Of a stretch of 64,000 nt of DNA, positions 59,921-64,000 are shown piece after piece. Every line of letters begins with the position of its first letter. The stretch's first letter is position 1. The stretch comes from Breznakia pachnodae (GTDB lineage Bacteria; Bacillota_I; Bacilli_A; Erysipelotrichales; Erysipelotrichaceae): contig NZ_JAUSUR010000004.1 in NCBI RefSeq assembly GCF_030814225.1, positions 248,001 to 312,000 of the forward strand, in the 5' to 3' direction. The notes beneath the pieces were generated by a model that did no database searches, was not told the DNA's origin, and saw nothing but the letters and a program-made list of their open reading frames with translations. The position numbers and the translations under genes are program-made.

Positions 59921-59949
59921 ATACTACCATCGTAAAAAAGAAATGTCAA
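59921..59949 (-). promoter_or_regulatory. Promoter of the T-box transcript
   Basis: On the minus strand a perfect TTGACA (59944-59949), a 17-bp spacer and TAGTAT (59921-59926). Confidence 0.7.
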
Positions 59950-60017
59950 ACAAATTTTGATCTGTGTTAATTGAACACTTAAGTTCCAGCCCATAGTAGA
60001 AGTAACTTAGTAAAATA

Positions 60018-60060
60018 GAAAAAGTTGGAAAGGCTTTATAACTAGCACTTCCCAACTTTT
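60018..60060 (-). terminator. Terminator of the repetitive surface protein gene
   Basis: AAAAAGTTGG (60019-60028) pairs with CCAACTTTT (60052-60060). T residues follow on the minus strand. Confidence 0.78.
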
Positions 60061-60079
60061 ATCCTTTTAAGCTATATTC

Positions 60080-63000
60080 CTATCTTTTTAATAATTTTTT
60101 TCTATTCATTAACAACAATATTGAAACTAATCCTAATCCAAGATAGAACATTATGTTTGTTGAATCAGAAGTATCTACTGTTGTATTGCCTGGAGCAACT
60201 GATGGATTGGTTTGGTGTTCTTTTAATACTGTTACATCAATTGTTGATGTATTTGTAACAACCTCACCATTGCTTGCTGTATATTCAGCAGTAAATGTAA
60301 GTTTGTATGTTCCACCATTCTTACCACCATTACGTATTGCTTCCAATTCTTTTCCATTCACTTTAATATTAATTGTTTGATCTGTTGTTATAATCTCTTT
60401 ATTTTCATTTAGCAAGTATGCTTCTACTTGTGCTAATACCATCGCTTGGTTAGTATCAATCAATAGTGATTTTTGATATTCGATTGTGAAATCCCTAGCT
60501 GTTATTCCAAGCTCATATCCATCAGGTGTAACAATTACTGGAGGTGTAGAAGTTCCTTCTACTGTTACCTTAACCAGTTTGCTTACACTTTTATCACCTT
60601 GTTTTGCTTCAAACACCAAATCAAAGACTCCTCCTGCAGTAGTAACTTTATTAATTGATTTAATATTGTCACTGTATGCAGTAATCTGATTACTAATATC
60701 ATTATAAGCAATGATGTTTCCATTTTCATCTCTCACTGCTTCAAACGCTTTTACATCTCCTTTAACAATTGCTTCTGCAATCGTTAAATCTTTTGCTTCT
60801 TTTTGTGTAAGATTAAATCCAGAACCTGTAATTAGTAATGATTTTGTACTATCCCAAGTACTCTCATCACCTTGTACCATTACATCAATTGTCGTTGTCG
60901 TTTCTTTACCATCAATGTTTGTAACTGTATAAGCAATTTGATATACACCAATGGCACTAAAATCAAGTGTACCATTTGGTCCTGATACAACTTCCACCTT
61001 CACATCACCAGTCAAGTCAACACTTAGTGGTTGTGCTCCAACTGTGTCTTGTGCCTGTAAGTAACTTGCACTAATTGCATTTTTTACTTGTTCAAGAATT
61101 TGTTTATCACTTACCATATATAACTGTGAATCTGCATTTATTTCTGGTAGTCCATGGACTTTCACAATTCTAGTTGATGTTTGAACATTTCCATATCTGT
61201 CACTGATTTCATATGTAAGTTGATAAGTACCAGGTGTTGTTAATTTACCATTTTCTAATGGCATATTATGTCTGATTACTGTATTGGAAATACTTCTTGT
61301 GCTTAATTCAGATAAAGTTATTTCTTCACCATGAGCATCTGTTGCGCTTACTCCGTCAAGTGAAAGGAATTCATCTCCAACATAGTATTCGACATCATTA
61401 ATTGTTACATCTGGTTTGATTACTGTAGGTTTTACTGTAACTTCTACTTCAATGCTTACACCATCACTGTCTTTTGTAGCTGTAATAGTAAGTGGATATG
61501 TTCCACCAGGTAAACCACTGTTTTTAATACCATCCAATTGTGATGTGTCTGTTGTAATTGTTGATACTGCATCTAATGTTTTTAATTCATATGCACTTGC
61601 AGTTGCATCACTTATTACACTTGTAATATCAGCATTTTTCGCATCTGCATTCGCTAATTCAAATGATTTTGCTTTTACTACAATTCCATTGTCTTCTTGA
61701 ATCTCAGTTCCTTCTACTACAACTAAAATATTCATACTTACAGATCGATCACCTTGTTTCACTTCTAAAGTAACTGTAAATTCATTTCCTGTTTCACCAA
61801 CCTTTTTAATATCCTCAAGGTTACTTACAGTAATCTTACTTGTTACTTCTTCTGTTTTCGTAATATTTCCATTTTCTTTTGTGTAGTCATAAGCAACTGC
61901 GTTTGCTTTATTTACAATATCTTCTTTTGTAACTGCTTTTGCTTCCGCATGTGTTAATACGATATTCTCTGCATTAATTGATAAATCATCATTCTCTTGT
62001 GTTCCCTGTGAAATAACTAGAACATCTACTACTTTTATTTCTGTTTTTCCACCTTGAACAACTTTGTATTCTACTTTGTATAATCCAGCTTCACTATAAT
62101 CATTACTTGGTCCGCTTACCAATCTAACTTCAATGTTAGTAGTGATATCTGTAAAATCAGCAGTATTACCTACTGTGTCTGAAGCCTTTAAGTAGCTTGC
62201 AGTTGCTGCACTTTCCACTTGGCTTTGAATTGATGCATCATCAATATTATAAGCCTGATTATACACATCAATTGAAGGTAATCCATTTACCTTTGTTGTT
62301 CTTGATGCTGTCTGTGCATTTCCATATGAATCGGTTACTATATACTCTGTTGTATATGTTCCAGGAGTTGTATAAATTAATGTTCCTTTAATTGTTGTAG
62401 TATAAGTAACACTCTCATCCAACACTAGTGGTATATTTGCACCCAATGCATCTTCTGCACTTACACCATCTAGGATATTAATTGGATCTCCAACATAATA
62501 TTCACAGTCATTTGCTGTAATTGTTGGCTGTTGCAGAGTTGGACTAACTACTACATTAATTGTAATTTCAGAAGTTTTTCCATAAGCTTCTGCTGTAAAT
62601 GTAAGTGGCTTCGTATCACCAGCTAACCCTACTGCTTTAATAGCAGCAAGTTCTTCTGCTTTTGTTACGATATCATCTACTTCATTTTCATTCTTAAGTA
62701 GATATGCACTTACTCTTCCTTTTGTTTGAGATAATGATTCATTGATTGTTTCTGTTTCAGTATTTGCAATCGTAAATCCCTTTGCTTTTACTACAATTCC
62801 ATTATTCTCTTGAATTTCAGTTCCTTCAACTACAACTAGAATTTCTTTTGTGATTGTTCCACTAGTTCCTGTCGCAGTAAAGGTTACTTTGTATTCTCCA
62901 CCTTCTTCAGTTACATTCTTGATACTTGTAACATCGCTACTTGTAATTTCACTAAGTGTATCAATTCCAGTAATCACATTATCTGTTTTTGTATATTCAT

Positions 63001-64000
63001 ACGCTTTCACATCCGCAGCAGTTATTGCTGTATCCTCAGTGAATTCTTTCGCTTCCTCTTGTGTAAGAACAATATTATCTCCTCTTATCGATAAATCATT
63101 TTCAGTAAGTGATGTATCATCTGTAATTAGTACACTCACTTCTTTCGTTGCTGTTTTACCATCATTCTCTACACTGTATTTAACTACATAAGGACCTACT
63201 TCTGTAAAGTCAGCACTTGGTCCACTACTCACCGTATATGTAACTCCTGTAATAGTTGTAGGCATCGCATTACCAACTACATCATTTGCTTTTAAATAAC
63301 TTGCTGTTGCAGCAGCTATGATGTCTGCATCAATTGTAGATGAACTCACATTGTATTCTTGTGCAACTGCAGTTATTTCAGGTAATCCATTTACTTTTAC
63401 TAACTTCGTAGCTGTCGAACTATTGCCAAACTGATCCGTTACTTCAATAGTAACATTATATGTTCCAGCAGTAGTAAATTTATCTTCATCATTTGGAATA
63501 CTATGTGTTACATTTGTGTTCTTGTTTTCTTCACTCGTGTCTAATTTAATCGTTGTATTTGTTGCATCTACTGCACTTACTCCATGCAATACATTAAATG
63601 TATCTCCAACATAATGCTCACAAGCATTTGCAGTAATTGTAGGTCCTACTAAAGTTGGACTTACTACTACATCTACAACAATTGAAGCTGACTTTCCATC
63701 ATCTTTTGCGGTGAATGTTAAGTCTTTTGTTGCTCCTGATAATCCAACATTATTGATATTCGTTAGTTCAGCTTCATTTACTTCAATTTCAATGACTGCT
63801 GTTTTATCTTTTAATAGATATGCACTTACCTCTCCGCCTAATTTTGCAGATGTAGCATCTATTGTATCTGTGTTTGCTAATGTGATTCCTTTCGCTTTTA
63901 CTACAATCCCATCATTCTCTTGAATTTCAGTTCCTTCTACTACAACTAGAATTTCCTTTGTGATTGTTCCACTAGTTCCTGTCGCAGTAAAAGTTACTTT
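60080..64000 (-). CDS. Repetitive Ig-like wall-anchored surface protein, N-terminus outside window
   Basis: The frame is open to the window end, giving at least 1307 residues; no true start is visible. The protein is built from units of about 370 residues. Each opens with a motif such as CEYYVGDPINILDGVSAEDA, followed by a bacterial Ig-like stretch (TDSYGNAQTASRTTKVNGLPSI), ATASYLKASDTVG, and a VVVEGTEIQEDNGIVVKAKS segment. Three opening motifs lie near 61380, 62490 and 63600, spaced about 1.11 kb. The C-terminus is DTSDSTN, a hydrophobic helix and NRKKLLKR, a variant of the sorting signal seen in the other adhesins. A long fibrous stalk is likely; no ligand-binding domain is visible in this part. 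Confidence 0.82.
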   Translation of the reverse strand, partial: KVTFTATGTSGTITKEILVVVEGTEIQENDGIVVKAKGITLANTDTIDATSAKLGGEVSAYLLKDKTAVIEIEVNEAELTNINNVGLSGATKDLTFTAKDDGKSASIVVDVVVSPTLVGPTITANACEHYVGDTFNVLHGVSAVDATNTTIKLDTSEENKNTNVTHSIPNDEDKFTTAGTYNVTIEVTDQFGNSSTATKLVKVNGLPEITAVAQEYNVSSSTIDADIIAAATASYLKANDVVGNAMPTTITGVTYTVSSGPSADFTEVGPYVVKYSVENDGKTATKEVSVLITDDTSLTENDLSIRGDNIVLTQEEAKEFTEDTAITAADVKAYEYTKTDNVITGIDTLSEITSSDVTSIKNVTEEGGEYKVTFTATGTSGTITKEILVVVEGTEIQENNGIVVKAKGFTIANTETETINESLSQTKGRVSAYLLKNENEVDDIVTKAEELAAIKAVGLAGDTKPLTFTAEAYGKTSEITINVVVSPTLQQPTITANDCEYYVGDPINILDGVSAEDALGANIPLVLDESVTYTTTIKGTLIYTTPGTYTTEYIVTDSYGNAQTASRTTKVNGLPSIDVYNQAYNIDDASIQSQVESAATASYLKASDTVGNTADFTDITTNIEVRLVSGPSNDYSEAGLYKVEYKVVQGGKTEIKVVDVLVISQGTQENDDLSINAENIVLTHAEAKAVTKEDIVNKANAVAYDYTKENGNITKTEEVTSKITVSNLEDIKKVGETGNEFTVTLEVKQGDRSVSMNILVVVEGTEIQEDNGIVVKAKSFELANADAKNADITSVISDATASAYELKTLDAVSTITTDTSQLDGIKNSGLPGGTYPLTITATKDSDGVSIEVEVTVKPTVIKPDVTINDVEYYVGDEFLSLDGVSATDAHGEEITLSELSTRSISNTVIRHNMPLENGKLTTPGTYQLTYEISDRYGNVQTSTRIVKVHGLPEINADSQLYMVSDKQILEQVKNAISASYLQAQDTVGAQPLSVDLTGDVKVEVVSGPNGTLDFSAIGVYQIAYTVTNIDGKETTTTIDVMVQGDESTWDSTKSLLITGSGFNLTQKEAKDLTIAEAIVKGDVKAFEAVRDENGNIIAYNDISNQITAYSDNIKSINKVTTAGGVFDLVFEAKQGDKSVSKLVKVTVEGTSTPPVIVTPDGYELGITARDFTIEYQKSLLIDTNQAMVLAQVEAYLLNENKEIITTDQTINIKVNGKELEAIRNGGKNGGTYKLTFTAEYTASNGEVVTNTSTIDVTVLKEHQTNPSVAPGNTTVDTSDSTNIMFYLGLGLVSILLLMNRKKLLKR
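61700..64000. repeat. About 1.11-kb direct repeats within the surface protein gene
   Basis: The plus-strand segments at about 62820-62890 and 63930-64000 are nearly identical over 70 bases (differences of one or two bases), and a more diverged copy begins near 61700. They mark equivalent positions in successive protein units. Confidence 0.75.

Overview
The window looks like a chromosomal segment of a low-GC Gram-positive bacterium (Bacillota). The evidence is AT-rich DNA, strong AGGAGG-type ribosome sites, many intrinsic terminators, a T-box leader, a BglG/RAT antitermination system, a PTS permease, Rrf2/HxlR/MarR/MerR regulators and several very large wall-anchored adhesins. I cannot name the species; an Erysipelotrichia-like gut or oral Firmicute is a guess. 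I see no rRNA, tRNA, CRISPR array, transposase or prophage. Most genes are on the minus strand.

Layout. 1-5.2 kb: end of a metal-binding lipoprotein gene and a giant SpaA/Cna-type adhesin whose signal peptide is out of frame with the body. 5.4-12.9 kb: acetyltransferase, a flippase-like membrane protein, a P-type ATPase with Na,K-ATPase-like ion-site motifs followed by two RCK (TrkA) proteins, and a divergent Crp-family regulator/ferredoxin pair. 12.9-19.5 kb: two paralogous MFS exporters around an HTH-TPR regulator, then MerR/ClbS-like, acetyltransferase and MarR genes. 19.6-22.6 kb: DUF349, NYN-OST-HTH and PHP phosphatase proteins. 22.7-32.5 kb: a second SpaA-type adhesin, a nitroreductase fusion and an LRR (internalin-like) surface protein. 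33-35.5 kb: phosphatase, PNPOx/HxlR pair, ferritin-VIT transporter. 35.7-39.7 kb: BglG-PTS-ADP-ribosylglycohydrolase operon with two RAT elements. 39.7-45.2 kb: FtsX/ABC exporter with its two-component system and a small Cys-rich protein. 45.3-51.5 kb: VWA adhesin, lipoprotein, acyltransferase, and an HTH/orphan EIIB/hydrolase group. 51.6-59.9 kb: sulfur-amino-acid locus (trans-sulfuration enzyme, amino-acid ABC transporter, Rrf2 regulator, metF, methionine synthase activation protein, metH). 60-64 kb: a repetitive Ig-like surface protein running off the end.

The most interesting part is the sulfur locus. The trans-sulfuration gene is preceded by a T-box, then by a second complete promoter, then by a ten-codon ORF reading MMCCMMQKEK with a good ribosome site, then by a second intrinsic terminator only about 20 bases before the gene. 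This looks like ribosome-mediated Met/Cys attenuation stacked on T-box control. In the same locus, metF lies directly behind a terminator that leaves no room for a promoter, so it must be expressed by read-through; the Shine-Dalgarno region of a short overlapping ORF can pair with the terminator's 3' arm. The transporter's binding-protein gene carries an in-frame stop.

Other points of note: a second BglG-type RAT placed on a hairpin that hides a Shine-Dalgarno sequence; the ATPase/RCK operon; five surface proteins sharing a GD[ST]x[NQ] C-terminal signal without a canonical LPXTG and with no sortase in the window; and several clean operator palindromes.
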